Assembly: GCA_035252015.1 (NCBI GenBank)
Contig: DATFDP010000275.1
Location: 1-47,581, forward strand
Length of the DNA stretch: 47,581 nucleotides
Reading direction: 5' to 3'
Origin: JAICWP01 sp035252015
Lineage (GTDB): Bacteria; Acidobacteriota; Terriglobia; Terriglobales; Acidobacteriaceae
Every line of letters begins with the position of its first letter. The stretch's first letter is position 1. A model generated the notes under the pieces. It had not been told where the DNA came from and did not search any database. It saw only the letters and a list, made by a program, of their open reading frames with translations. This document shows, piece after piece, positions 15,324 through 24,788 of this stretch. Both the position numbers and the translations under genes were made by a program.

Positions 15324-16940
15324 TTACTGTCGCATTGCCGCTTGCTTCGCCATGCCTGCGGCTTGCTTTAATTCGGGACGGTCCGCAGCGGGATCGCAGC
15401 TCTGCACCAGGGTGGCGTAATATTCGTGCGCTTCGGCGGCATTGCCGGCCAGCTCTGCGGCACGCGCGGCGCCGTAGAGCGAATTGAAGCGCCGAGGCGA
15501 ATCGCGCAGTGCGGCCTTATACGCGGCCAGCCCCTCGGTGGGACGCTTCAACTCCAGCAGCATGTCTGCCTGCATCTCGCGCGCCGGAACGCGGTTATAG
15601 GTGACGCCTTCAACTTCCTCGCGCTTCACTGCCTTATCCATAACCTGCTGGGCGGCATCGGTCTTTCCTTCGGCAAAGGCCAGCCAGGCTTCTACTTCCA
15701 GACGATCAATGGCTGTTCCAGGATAACCGGCATTACCCATCTGCTTGCTGTGCGCCTCGCGAGCCGCGATGATTTCTTTCAGCTTGTCCAGGTCCTGGCG
15801 GGCGCCGGCCACATCGCCGCTGCGGGCTGCTCCAATGGCACGAGCGAAGTAAGTGTCGTCTTGCCACCGGAGTTTTACGTGCGGAATGGCCAGCGTGGCA
15901 GCTTCTTTCCACTGGTGCGATTCCAGCGCATTGCGTGCTGCAAACATCGCCTGCTCATCGGCAATTTCTTCGCTGCTGGCGCCGGGAACGTCCTTGAGTT
16001 CTTCTACCAGTTCCCGCGCCTTGGCCAGCTGTCCGCTCTGCAAGTAGGCATAGTCAAGAAAATCCATAGCGTGGAACTGGTAACCGGAATCAGCCAGGTG
16101 GGCGCGCGTGGCCCGGGCCGCCGCGGCGGCCGCAGCCAGGTTGGAGTTGATGCAATCCTGCCACAGCCCCAGACGGATAAAGATGTGCGATGGCATGTGC
16201 AGCGCGTGCGAAGAAGCGGGCGCAATCTTGGCATACACACGCGCGGCCTCCAGTCCCTGTGAGGCCAGTTGAGGTGTGTCGCTAGCGTGGATCAGGTAGT
16301 GCGCCATGCCGGGATTATCCGGATATTTTTGGAACAGCGGCTGCAGGATGGCGATGGCCTGCCTGCGGTTGGCCATTTCGTTATTGCCGTCCTCCGCCAG
16401 GGCAACCAGCGAGAGCGCATAAAAAGCCGCTCCTTCATCATCATTGGAAAATTTCTGATGCAGTTGTGCCATGGCCTGCGCGTAAGCGCGCCGTCGGTCT
16501 AGATGGCTCAGCTTGGGATTGTCTTGGTAGAAAGCCGCGGCGGCGATGATGTAGGCGCGTTCCCGGTCGGTTTTGGCCCCGGCTTTTTCCGCCTCCTGCG
16601 CATACTGCCGGCCGGCGCGCAGCGTGGTCTCAGCCGGGAAATCCCATAACTGGTGATACAGACCCATGGCTTCGCCCCAATAGGCAATGGCGCAGTGCGG
16701 ATCCTGCCGGGCAGCCTCTCCGAATGCCTGCTCCACTTGCTGATACTGAAAGGAGTGCAGGAGGGCAACGCCGCGTTCCACCCCCTTCTGCGCTTCTGGG
16801 GTGCAGGAACTGGGAAAATTCACCGTGCCTAGCGCGGCGCGGCCGGGCTCACTGCCTTGCGCAGAAACTGATAAGAAAAACCCGGCGCAAAGCAACACAC
16901 CGACCACCATCATGAAAGCGAATCGCTTGCTGCTCAGCAT
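15324..16940 (-). CDS. exported tetratricopeptide-repeat protein
   Basis: The 538-residue protein begins MLSSKRFAFMMVVGVLLCAG, a signal peptide ending near SVSAQG. The open frame continues 51 codons further upstream but without signal-peptide character, so ATG at 16940 is preferred. TPR-like helical pairs run through the protein: VERGVALLHSFQYQQVEQAFGEAARQDPHCAIAYWGEA near the N-terminus, and AYKAALRDSPRRFNSLYGAARAAELAGNAAEAHEYYATL near the C-terminus. The middle has AHYLIHASDTP and HALHMPSHIFIRLG, His-rich segments recurrent in this type of bacterial TPR protein. Function is unknown. It is 88 bp downstream of lptD on the same strand. Confidence 0.85.
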   Translation of the reverse strand: MLSSKRFAFMMVVGVLLCAGFFLSVSAQGSEPGRAALGTVNFPSSCTPEAQKGVERGVALLHSFQYQQVEQAFGEAARQDPHCAIAYWGEAMGLYHQLWDFPAETTLRAGRQYAQEAEKAGAKTDRERAYIIAAAAFYQDNPKLSHLDRRRAYAQAMAQLHQKFSNDDEGAAFYALSLVALAEDGNNEMANRRQAIAILQPLFQKYPDNPGMAHYLIHASDTPQLASQGLEAARVYAKIAPASSHALHMPSHIFIRLGLWQDCINSNLAAAAAAARATRAHLADSGYQFHAMDFLDYAYLQSGQLAKARELVEELKDVPGASSEEIADEQAMFAARNALESHQWKEAATLAIPHVKLRWQDDTYFARAIGAARSGDVAGARQDLDKLKEIIAAREAHSKQMGNAGYPGTAIDRLEVEAWLAFAEGKTDAAQQVMDKAVKREEVEGVTYNRVPAREMQADMLLELKRPTEGLAAYKAALRDSPRRFNSLYGAARAAELAGNAAEAHEYYATLVQSCDPAADRPELKQAAGMAKQAAMRQ

Positions 16941-17028
16941 TGCCAGCACCCCCACCTTATTACGACTGAAAAATCCCGTGGAGTCATGGTAAACCCCCAG
17001 CCCGCGGTTCGGATATAGACGAAAACCG

Positions 17029-19695
17029 CTAGAACAGCCGCTGTACACGGCGCAGGGTGCCGAAGGTGCCCACGTTGGCCAGGGAGAACGCAAAACGGTA
17101 TTGATTTTCGTTGCGCACCAGACCGAGCGCGAAGCGCTGCAGCTCGAACGTCACTCCGCAGCAGTTAAAGTTATAAGTTGCCTGATAAATCGAGAACTGC
17201 AACGAGTTGAGGTTCGCATCTACGCCCGCCATGGCGGCAACATTGAAACCGTGACGGTTGACGTTCCCGTAGCGACCGATGATGCGCCACTGATTGAATT
17301 TGAGGGGCAGGGAAAGCGGGTTGGAACTGGGCAACAACTGTGCCGGCGCCTGCAGGAAGGAATGTCCGCCGCCCACATAAAACTGTCCTCTTGTATAACC
17401 CACCGTAGTGGTGCTGGCATTGATACGGCCCTTTTGCAGGTCATAGTCCAAGTCCCACTCCGTATCTAAGGTACCAGGTTGAAAACGAAAGCGCGAAATT
17501 ATCGGCGAGTAGTTGGCAGGCTGAGTAAGAAATGCAACGCCGGTGAAATTCACCGTGCTGGCAAAAACATTAGGCAGGCCGGGCACGAGGGCGCCCCCAA
17601 AAGTCGGATTGAAGTAGTGTTTCTGAGCCACGCGCCAGGTGATGATTTCGCGTGCCGCTGGCGGTTCACAGGGATTGGGGACCTCGGTGGTGGCGGGGCT
17701 GCTGCTTTGGTTCGGCTCGGTTGTGCTCACACCGTTCTCCGCGGGGGAAGCCGGGGCAACGCCGGTCTCTGCAGATGTAGCGGGCGGCTGCGGAGTAGTC
17801 CCGCTGGTCTGCTGCGATTCCGGTTTGCCTGGCTTTGGCAGTTCTTCGCAATCCGGATTATCCACCTTGGTCTGCTTGGCAAACAGCCGGTTGGTGACTC
17901 CGTACTCCACTTCATTGGTGTCAGTCAGCACGTCAACATCATCAAACCTCAGAATGTTGCTGAAGTTGTTCACCCCGGTGACGTAGCGATAGGTGACCGC
18001 CGGCTCAATCACGTGCTTGAACTTATTCCCCAATAGTGTCTTATTGAACACGCGCGCCAGCGAGGGTGGGCGCAGTTCAAACGTCCCCTCCACAGCTTCA
18101 CGGTTAATGGGCTCATTGCTGGGTGTTCCCACGCTGCCCGGAACCGGAGTCAGGCTCTGGGTGTAAACCGTGTCCTCTAGAGCTAACTCGGGGCGAAAGT
18201 CCCAGCCATGAAACTCAAGAGGAAGTGAGATATCGGGGCGAAGATTGAACCGGCCTACCTCGGGTGCGGTACGGAAGAACGCAGTCGGGCCCGTCGCGGA
18301 GGTAGCTGTCGGCTCGTTCCTTGACAAGCCCTCAACCCCGATATCGAAGGACCAGTACATGGGAGAATGACTCAGCGCGCGGTCGAGGCTGGAAAGTTCA
18401 AAGCTGGGAGTGTGACGGATAGTGATGACATTGTCAGGCAGGAAGTTCTGGAAATCCTGAAAGCGTCCGGCAAAAGCGTTCAGAGAATAGCCGTTGAAAT
18501 TCCTGCTTATGAATCCATAGGAATCCACTTCCGAATTGATGGCTTGAACGAAAGCCGTGTTGAAGGCAAGGCGGTAAACGTAGGAGCTGAGGTATTCGAC
18601 ATTGATGACAGCCCGGGTCTCTGGGTTCAGGTCACTGGCAGCTTTGACCAGGATGTCCTCGCCGCCCTGCTTGCAGGTGGTCCCTATTTGCTGGGAGCAC
18701 GCTCCGAACTGCCCCTTCTTTAACTGATAACCACGGTCGGTGACGCCGGAATAAGTAACAGCAAGATAGCTGTGCTCATTGGGGGTGGCGCGAAAGCCGC
18801 CCCGTTCCGCCCAGCCCCGGCTGGAAAACATTTCCGCGCCGAGGGTCGCATCCATGCTGCGGTTGATGGCCCAATAGAAAGAATCACCCAGGATGATTCC
18901 CTTGATGTTGGAGGTGCCGAAATTTGGCATCAGAAAGCCAGAGTGGCGTCCCAGGTGGTCTACGGGATGGGTGGCATAGGGCATGAAGAACGCGGGGATG
19001 CCTTTCACCCGAAACGTGCTGCGGTAAATCTTGGCATCGCCGCCCACTTGCACCACCGCGCGCGGCGTATTGAAGGTCCATATGGGATGCGGCACTTCAC
19101 AGGAGGTAACTGTGCCGTGATGCACCAGGTAGCGGTCGGGGCCGAGCTTATCCACCACCTTGCCGGTAAAGGCAAAGGGATTGGAGGTAGTGAGGGTCAC
19201 CAACTGGCCGTGGAAACGCATGCCCAACGTGCCGCTCACATGGTAGAAAGTGCCGACTTCGGTACGCACATTGTAGGTGCCGTGAGTGGCTTCCAGGTGT
19301 TCGTCATGCGGGCCGCCATCCAGAATCACGTGGCCGTTTTCTGTGGTGTCACCAGTCTTGGGATCGTAAGTGACGTGATCGGCATAAAGCAGGTAGTTGC
19401 CGCGCGTAAGCAGCACGTTGCCGTTGGCTTTGTAAACTCCGCCAGTGCGCTCCTGCTCGCATGCCTGGATGATGGTCTCCAGCGTCTGCCCGGGGGAATG
19501 CACATGGGTGGTGGTTCCGCTGCAGGCAGCGGCTGGCGGTTGCAACTGAAGCTGCAGAGGCGGCGGTTGCAAGCCTGCGACCGAGGGGAATTGCAGCGAA
19601 GAGCGCGGGCGCAACTGGCTGGTAACTATGGGAACCGTGAACAGCAGATGACAAAGGCACGCTGCCGTGATAAGGATTCGAAAGCGGAGATTCAT
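17029..19695 (-). CDS. lptD: LPS-assembly protein LptD
   Basis: LptD is the outer-membrane barrel that inserts LPS into the outer leaflet with LptE. ATG at 19695 gives a signal peptide (MNLRFRILITAACLCHLLFT); the frame is open 19 codons further. An N-terminal OstA/LptA-like domain (residues ~80-200, GNVLLTRGNYLLYADHVTYD) is followed by a barrel with the family region RVKGIPAFFMPYATHPVD and HSGFLMPNFG. A Pro/Thr/Ser-rich insert of about 70 residues (~611-681) bounded by cysteines lies in the barrel half. The 888-residue length is above the usual ~780, largely because of that insert. Confidence 0.93.
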   Translation of the reverse strand: MNLRFRILITAACLCHLLFTVPIVTSQLRPRSSLQFPSVAGLQPPPLQLQLQPPAAACSGTTTHVHSPGQTLETIIQACEQERTGGVYKANGNVLLTRGNYLLYADHVTYDPKTGDTTENGHVILDGGPHDEHLEATHGTYNVRTEVGTFYHVSGTLGMRFHGQLVTLTTSNPFAFTGKVVDKLGPDRYLVHHGTVTSCEVPHPIWTFNTPRAVVQVGGDAKIYRSTFRVKGIPAFFMPYATHPVDHLGRHSGFLMPNFGTSNIKGIILGDSFYWAINRSMDATLGAEMFSSRGWAERGGFRATPNEHSYLAVTYSGVTDRGYQLKKGQFGACSQQIGTTCKQGGEDILVKAASDLNPETRAVINVEYLSSYVYRLAFNTAFVQAINSEVDSYGFISRNFNGYSLNAFAGRFQDFQNFLPDNVITIRHTPSFELSSLDRALSHSPMYWSFDIGVEGLSRNEPTATSATGPTAFFRTAPEVGRFNLRPDISLPLEFHGWDFRPELALEDTVYTQSLTPVPGSVGTPSNEPINREAVEGTFELRPPSLARVFNKTLLGNKFKHVIEPAVTYRYVTGVNNFSNILRFDDVDVLTDTNEVEYGVTNRLFAKQTKVDNPDCEELPKPGKPESQQTSGTTPQPPATSAETGVAPASPAENGVSTTEPNQSSSPATTEVPNPCEPPAAREIITWRVAQKHYFNPTFGGALVPGLPNVFASTVNFTGVAFLTQPANYSPIISRFRFQPGTLDTEWDLDYDLQKGRINASTTTVGYTRGQFYVGGGHSFLQAPAQLLPSSNPLSLPLKFNQWRIIGRYGNVNRHGFNVAAMAGVDANLNSLQFSIYQATYNFNCCGVTFELQRFALGLVRNENQYRFAFSLANVGTFGTLRRVQRLF

Positions 19696-19844
19696 CAGAA
19701 GCGCACGCGCCGCCTGCAGGTTGAAGTGTTGCTGAACTTCCGAACTTAGCACGGCGCAGGGATGCAGGCAAAGGCACAGCCTGATGCCTGGCGGAGGCGG
19801 CGCCCTGGGGAACCTTCGCGCTCCCGGCGATTTTCCAACGACCT

Positions 19845-21332
19845 ATGTCCTGTCCCACAGGTGGCGGTGACAGCCGCGGCGCAAATCTGCGGCCGGCGCG
19901 TGCGCGCCCGCGTTTTTATCCCAGCGGCTCCGCCGCCCCGGGAGAGCCAGCAGCGGAAGGCCATGATCGCGTGCTGATCGAGGCCGAAGCCGACGATCTC
20001 AGCGAGCAGCAATTCGCTGCCAGTCTGGAGACTCCCGCCGAGTCCCGACGCCGCTTTATCCCTGCTTCGCCTGGCAGCCACGCCTCCGTAAACAACTCGT
20101 CGGAAAACGCGCAGAGCCACGCGCCGAGCAAAGAGGTGACTCGTGAACAGAACCCGGCTGCTTGCGTTTCCGACAAGGCAGCTTCGGAAGGAGTTACAGG
20201 GGAAGGTCCAGATTTACGATCTGCCCCGGAAACGTCTCCGGCCAAGAGCGAGTGGGCGGTGGCGCCTGAAGAATCGTATACCCAAACATTTGCGGTGGCT
20301 GTCCCCTCCTTTAACAGCGCTATGAGCGATGAGCAAAGCGAAAGCTTCCTGGCCGATGGGCCGCAGTGGCGGCAAGAGGTCGCGGCCCGCCTCAACAATT
20401 ACCATTCGCGCCGCACCAGGAAGCCGCCACGCTATCCCTCGCTGGCGCTGAAGTTCGATCCACCGGCGTATTCTTCGCCCCCGAGTTACGTTCCCGAACC
20501 GCCCTGCGCCACTGCATCTCCGCTCCCCTCGCGTTCGGAGGTGGCCACTGCGACTGCCGCTGCCGCCGAAGAAATAGTGGAGCCGCAGCTTCTGCCAGCA
20601 GACGCCAGCAACGTTATTGAGTTCCCGCGTCCTCTGGTGCCCCCTCCGCCGTGTCCCGATGAATTGGCCGAGCCCATTCTGGATTTGCCGCGCATTCTGG
20701 ATGCGCCGGAAGCGGTGTCTAAGCAGGTTCCGCTGGGCGGCATTATCTTGCAGGGGGAGGAAACGGCCGCGCCCAGCGACTTGGAACTGCCCCTGCCAGT
20801 GGCCCCGCTGGGTCGTCGTCTGCTTGCAGCAGGCTTGGACGGGGCGCTGGTAGCAACCGCTACGGTAATGTTCGCGCTCATCACGAACAAGATTGCCGTG
20901 CTGCTGCCCTCCGCCCGCGTGGTGCTGGAATTGGGAGTGGCATTGCCGGCCATTTTGTGGGCCGCCTTCGAATACGTCTTCCTGGTGTACACCGGTTCGA
21001 CTCCCGGAATGCGCTTGACCGGCTTGCGCCTGAGTGAGTTTGACGGCAGTGTGCCTGACCGCACGACCCGCCGCTGGCGCGCTCTAGCTATGGCCCTCTC
21101 CGCGGTCTCCCTGGGCCTGGGCTTCCTCTGGTGCCTGCTGGACGAAGACACGCTCTGCTGGCACGACCGCATCACCCGCACCTACCTGGACGCCGGGCGC
21201 GCCGCTGAATCCAACTCGCGGCAAGGACCCATGTTCCCGCAAAGATTCTTTGCCTGCCTCCGCCGAGCGGAGGCCTTCCTGCAGCACCGGGATGAGGAGA
21301 CCCGCGACGAAGTCGGCCCGCTGGAACACTGA
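19845..21332 (+). CDS. RDD-family membrane protein with long disordered N-terminus
   Basis: The last ~160 residues are an RDD domain: GRRLLAAGLDGALVATATVMFALI carries the conserved Arg and Asp of the first membrane segment, followed by a second segment (ALPAILWAAFEYVFLVYTG), STPGMRLTGLRL, and a third (ALSAVSLGLGFLWCLLDED) with WHDRITRTYL. RDD proteins are small membrane proteins, some linked to ion transport, but substrate is unknown here. The first ~330 residues are Pro/Ala/Glu/Ser-rich and probably disordered and cytosolic. ATG at 19845 is the first in frame but has no strong ribosome-binding site, so the exact start is uncertain. It is divergent from lptD. Confidence 0.82.
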   Translation: MSCPTGGGDSRGANLRPARARPRFYPSGSAAPGEPAAEGHDRVLIEAEADDLSEQQFAASLETPAESRRRFIPASPGSHASVNNSSENAQSHAPSKEVTREQNPAACVSDKAASEGVTGEGPDLRSAPETSPAKSEWAVAPEESYTQTFAVAVPSFNSAMSDEQSESFLADGPQWRQEVAARLNNYHSRRTRKPPRYPSLALKFDPPAYSSPPSYVPEPPCATASPLPSRSEVATATAAAAEEIVEPQLLPADASNVIEFPRPLVPPPPCPDELAEPILDLPRILDAPEAVSKQVPLGGIILQGEETAAPSDLELPLPVAPLGRRLLAAGLDGALVATATVMFALITNKIAVLLPSARVVLELGVALPAILWAAFEYVFLVYTGSTPGMRLTGLRLSEFDGSVPDRTTRRWRALAMALSAVSLGLGFLWCLLDEDTLCWHDRITRTYLDAGRAAESNSRQGPMFPQRFFACLRRAEAFLQHRDEETRDEVGPLEH

Positions 21333-21421
21333 AAGCTCCCTATCTGATGTGTTATCTTCAACGTTTGTCCAAGCACATAGGTAAACGTGTGTTCCGGCCG
21401 TTGAAGTAACTCCCAGAAGCA

Positions 21422-23698
21422 ATGTCGAGCACGAGCATTCGTCGTCCTGCTGCCAAGGTTTTCGTCGCCACCACGGTGATGCTGACCTTCATCTCCTTCT
21501 GGCGCGCGGCGGCCATTGTACTTTCTGACCTGGCCTCCTCTGCGTACTACGCCGGAGGCGAAGCAGAGCACTACATAGGAAAAAGCGCCCCCTGGTTCAT
21601 CTTGGCCGTAATGCTGTTCAGTTACGCGGTGCGGGCTCTATATATCGAGTCCAGCGCCATGTTTGTCCGTGGCGGCGTTTACCGCGTGGTCAAGGAGGCA
21701 ATGGGCGGAACCCTGGCCAAGATTTCGGTTTCCGCGCTGCTCTTTGATTACGTTTTGACCGGGCCCATCAGTGCCGTGTCCGCCGGCCAGTACTTGGCTG
21801 GCTTTCTGGAAGACATTGGTCGCTACCTGGGCCACCCTTTTCACCTTCCGCCAAATGGCTTTTCCGCAGGATTCGCGTGCATCGTGGTTGTGTACTTCTG
21901 GTGGAAGAACATTCAAGGTATCCACGAAAGTGCCGACAAGGCAATGAAGATTATGAAGGTCACCACCGTTATGGTGGTGATGCTGATCGTGTGGTGCCTG
22001 GTGACCCTGGTCAAGGTTCCCGCGCACCTCCCGCCCAGTCCGTTGCATCCGGGCGCCGTGAAACTGGACCACGCTTCGCTGGGCTGGCTGAATGGCACCT
22101 GGCTCAGCCATTTGAGTTTCATCATCCTGTTCGTGGGATTCGGCCACTCGGTGCTGGCCATGAGTGGCGAGGAGACGTTAGCTCAGGTTAACCGGGAAAT
22201 TGAGCATCCCAAGTTAAAGAACCTGCAGCGGACTGGGCTAGTCATCTTCGTCTATAGCCTGCTGTTTACTTCACTGGTCTCCTTCTTCGGGGTAATGATT
22301 ATCCCCGATTCAGTACGACCAAATTACTTCGCCAACTTGATCGGCGGCATCGCCATGTACCTGTCAGGGCCTTACACTGCGAAGCTGCTGTTTCACGGTT
22401 TTGTAGTGGTTGTAGGTGTTCTGATCCTGGCGGGCGCGGAGAATACTTCCATCGTGGGCGCCAACGGAGTTCTTAACCGTTTGGCCGAAGGCGGCGTGCT
22501 GACGGACTGGTTTCAGAAGCCACAAAGACGTTATGGCACCTCCTTCCGCATTATCAACCTGATCGTCTTCATGCAGTTGTTCACCATAATCGCGAGCGGT
22601 GGCAATGTGTATCTGCTCGCAGGGTTGTACGCCTTCGGCGTGATTTGGAGCTTCGCCTTCAATGGATTGGCAGTGTTCGTGCTTCGCTATACCGAGCCCG
22701 AACACCGGCAATGGAAGGTTCCTGGAAATTTCCACATCGCTGGCCGCGAGATTCCGGTTGGGCTGGTGATTATCACCAGCATTCTCTTCCTTACCGCCGT
22801 GGTGAACCTGTTCACGAAGCAAGACGCCACCATTGCTGGTGTGATATTCACGGCAATCTTTTATATCATCTTTACCGTTTCGGAACGCCATGTTGCAAGG
22901 CAGCGGCGGGGTAAACCGGAAACCCTCGATCAGTTCCGCGTCTACGGTAACCAGGAACTGGGCAGCGGTGCGCTGGGAGTACGCCCGGGCAACATCCTCG
23001 TCACCGTGCGAGACCCTCGAAATCTCTATTACTTACGGCAAACGCTATCTCGCACCGACACAACCAAGCAGGACGTAGTTGTGATGACCGCCAGGCTCTA
23101 TCACCGCGAACACACCTTCAGCGGTAGCACGCAGATGGATGCCAATGAGGTGTTCGATCATTATGAGCAGGAGCTATTCACGTCCGTTGTGGCAGCGGCA
23201 GAGAAGGAAGGCAAGCCGGTTTCCCTGCTAGTGGTGCCGGCTAGCGACGTGTTCGAGGCCATCATGGTGACAGCGCAGCGGCTGGACGCCACGCGCATCG
23301 TCTGCGGAGCCTCCAACAAGCTCACCGCCGATGAACAGGGTAAGCTCACCGGAGACGCCTGGGAGCGACTGCCCGAACCGCGGCCGCGCCTCGAACTGGA
23401 AGTGGCCTTCCCTGATGGCCGCTCCCGCCTCTATCCCTTGGGGCCTCACACCCCGCGCCTGCGCCAACAGGATTTGGAACTGCTGCACCGCATCTGGCTG
23501 CAGGTGACCTCCGATCCCGAATACAGCGGACTGCACCATTATCACATTGTGGCTCTGGCGCTGCGGGAACTGGAGCGCGAACTGCAGGGACCGCAACGCG
23601 CAGAATTGCTGGCCGAACTGCGTCGTCAGCTGCTCAGTGAAATCGAGCCGCCGCTCACCACCGAAATTCCCCCGCAACCCAGCGACGGCAAGCGCTGA
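21422..23698 (+). CDS. APC-superfamily permease with USP-like cytosolic domain
   Basis: Residues ~1-490 form an amino-acid/polyamine permease (APC fold) with about twelve hydrophobic segments and the glycine-rich first helix (LTFISFWRAAAIVLSDLASSAYYAGG). Residues ~510-670 look like a universal-stress-protein/Rossmann domain (NILVTVRDPRNLYYLRQTL; VVVMTARL; VSLLVVPASDVFEAIMVTAQRLDATRIVCGASNKL). The remaining tail is hydrophilic. At 758 residues it is much longer than a plain permease. The soluble domain may bind a nucleotide and gate transport, by analogy with other APC-USP fusions. Substrate cannot be deduced. It follows the RDD gene by 89 bp. Confidence 0.88.
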   Translation: MSSTSIRRPAAKVFVATTVMLTFISFWRAAAIVLSDLASSAYYAGGEAEHYIGKSAPWFILAVMLFSYAVRALYIESSAMFVRGGVYRVVKEAMGGTLAKISVSALLFDYVLTGPISAVSAGQYLAGFLEDIGRYLGHPFHLPPNGFSAGFACIVVVYFWWKNIQGIHESADKAMKIMKVTTVMVVMLIVWCLVTLVKVPAHLPPSPLHPGAVKLDHASLGWLNGTWLSHLSFIILFVGFGHSVLAMSGEETLAQVNREIEHPKLKNLQRTGLVIFVYSLLFTSLVSFFGVMIIPDSVRPNYFANLIGGIAMYLSGPYTAKLLFHGFVVVVGVLILAGAENTSIVGANGVLNRLAEGGVLTDWFQKPQRRYGTSFRIINLIVFMQLFTIIASGGNVYLLAGLYAFGVIWSFAFNGLAVFVLRYTEPEHRQWKVPGNFHIAGREIPVGLVIITSILFLTAVVNLFTKQDATIAGVIFTAIFYIIFTVSERHVARQRRGKPETLDQFRVYGNQELGSGALGVRPGNILVTVRDPRNLYYLRQTLSRTDTTKQDVVVMTARLYHREHTFSGSTQMDANEVFDHYEQELFTSVVAAAEKEGKPVSLLVVPASDVFEAIMVTAQRLDATRIVCGASNKLTADEQGKLTGDAWERLPEPRPRLELEVAFPDGRSRLYPLGPHTPRLRQQDLELLHRIWLQVTSDPEYSGLHHYHIVALALRELERELQGPQRAELLAELRRQLLSEIEPPLTTEIPPQPSDGKR

Positions 23699-23741
23699 GC
23701 TTTCGCTCCCGTCCCAAAATTCCTCGTTCTAGAAAGAAACA

Positions 23742-23754
23742 GTCCCGCAGGGAC
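23742..23754. repeat. GTCCC-gca-GGGAC palindrome
   Basis: A perfect 5-bp inverted repeat with a 3-nt loop in the 94-bp gap between two convergent genes. The surrounding sequence (AAACAGTCCCGCAGGGACGT) looks like another intergenic repeat unit. It may help end transcription but has no U-run. Confidence 0.55.
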
Positions 23755-23792
23755 GTGATATTAAAGCCCAGGACGGAACTCATGGGAACATT

Positions 23793-24608
23793 TCAGTGGC
23801 CGAACACGCTCTCGCCGAGCAGATCAGGGTGCCGCGCTGAACGCCGCCTGGCGGCGGGTGGCCGGTTGCGGGCCTCGGCTGAGCCCGTCTGGTAATCGAT
23901 TTCATTGGACGTGAGTATGTGCTCGCCGAAGACGCGCACATCCGCCTCAGCCCGGGTTCCGGTCTGCAGCCACATCCCACCTACTTCGCTAAAGTTGAGC
24001 GTCAGGTGCACGCGTTTGAGCCACCACGAGGGATTCTTGGCCAGATCGCCGTCTATCAGACGTGGAAGGTAAGTTTCCGCATCAATCCAACCACGCCCAC
24101 GAACCAGGTCCTCCCGCTTGTGCTTGGGTTGAAGCTGCAGCAAGTAGCAAGCGTGGCCATCTACACTGGCCATGCCCAGGAAGACAAAATCGTAATTCTC
24201 GCGATTGAGAACACTAGCGCCCTGGTTCTCAGCAGTTGTTTTGACTTCATGCTCCAGGATCTTGCGCACTACCTTCTCACCCCGGGAGGCACCGATTACT
24301 CGGTCAATGGTAAAAGTTTTCCGGTTGGGAGGTACAAAGCTGATTTCGGCAACAACATTGGATTTAGGCTGGCGGTCGCTTCCGCTGAACATCTTGTAGT
24401 CCCGCACCAGAGTATAGGCCCGGTAATTCTGCCGGTTTTCCGCCTGCGCCCTCTCCAGACCGACAACAACGCTTTGCAAATCAGTAACTTGCCGCTGGGT
24501 GCTGACGTTCGCGGGAACCTGCTGCGGGCGTGGATGCTGGGCTTGTGCCACGGCCGGAATGGCCGCCACTGCCGAGATCAGGAACGCGGTTACCATTTCG
24601 CGATGCAC
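23793..24608 (-). CDS. LolA-like periplasmic protein
   Basis: The 271-residue protein has a signal peptide (MVTAFLISAVAAIPAVAQA after four residues) and a domain resembling the outer-membrane lipoprotein-sorting (LolA/RseB) fold. The hints are the early helix (LERAQAENRQNYRAYTLVRDYKMF), the strand NVVAEISFVPPNRKTFTID, then FLGMASVDGHACYLLQLQPK, GRGWIDAETYLPRLIDGDL and a C-terminal EIDYQ element. The fold suggests binding a lipid or hydrophobic ligand in the periplasm, but the ligand is unknown. The last 30 residues are Arg/Ala-rich. The fold assignment is by pattern and only moderately sure. Confidence 0.78.
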   Translation of the reverse strand: MHREMVTAFLISAVAAIPAVAQAQHPRPQQVPANVSTQRQVTDLQSVVVGLERAQAENRQNYRAYTLVRDYKMFSGSDRQPKSNVVAEISFVPPNRKTFTIDRVIGASRGEKVVRKILEHEVKTTAENQGASVLNRENYDFVFLGMASVDGHACYLLQLQPKHKREDLVRGRGWIDAETYLPRLIDGDLAKNPSWWLKRVHLTLNFSEVGGMWLQTGTRAEADVRVFGEHILTSNEIDYQTGSAEARNRPPAARRRSARHPDLLGESVFGH

Positions 24609-24788
24609 AAATCACCCCACCTGAGTTCTACTGATCATCCCACTCGTAGTTAGAAGCAAGTTGAGGGCCAGCGGAGGGCCAAGGGGCAAAAGCAGAGCAG
24701 AATTTGTAAGTAGCTGAAAGCAAGTCTAATTAAGCCCAATAACGGGTGGGTCGAAGGGCACGACTGGTTCCGCTGTGGCAATAGGGAC
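24609..24788. other. intergenic region, no gene seen
   Basis: This 180-bp gap holds AGCAAGTTGAGGGCCAGCGG and a nearby GAGGGCCAAGGGG near-repeat. No ORF, RNA gene or clear terminator is visible. It probably contains the promoter of the LolA-like gene on the - strand. Confidence 0.5.
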
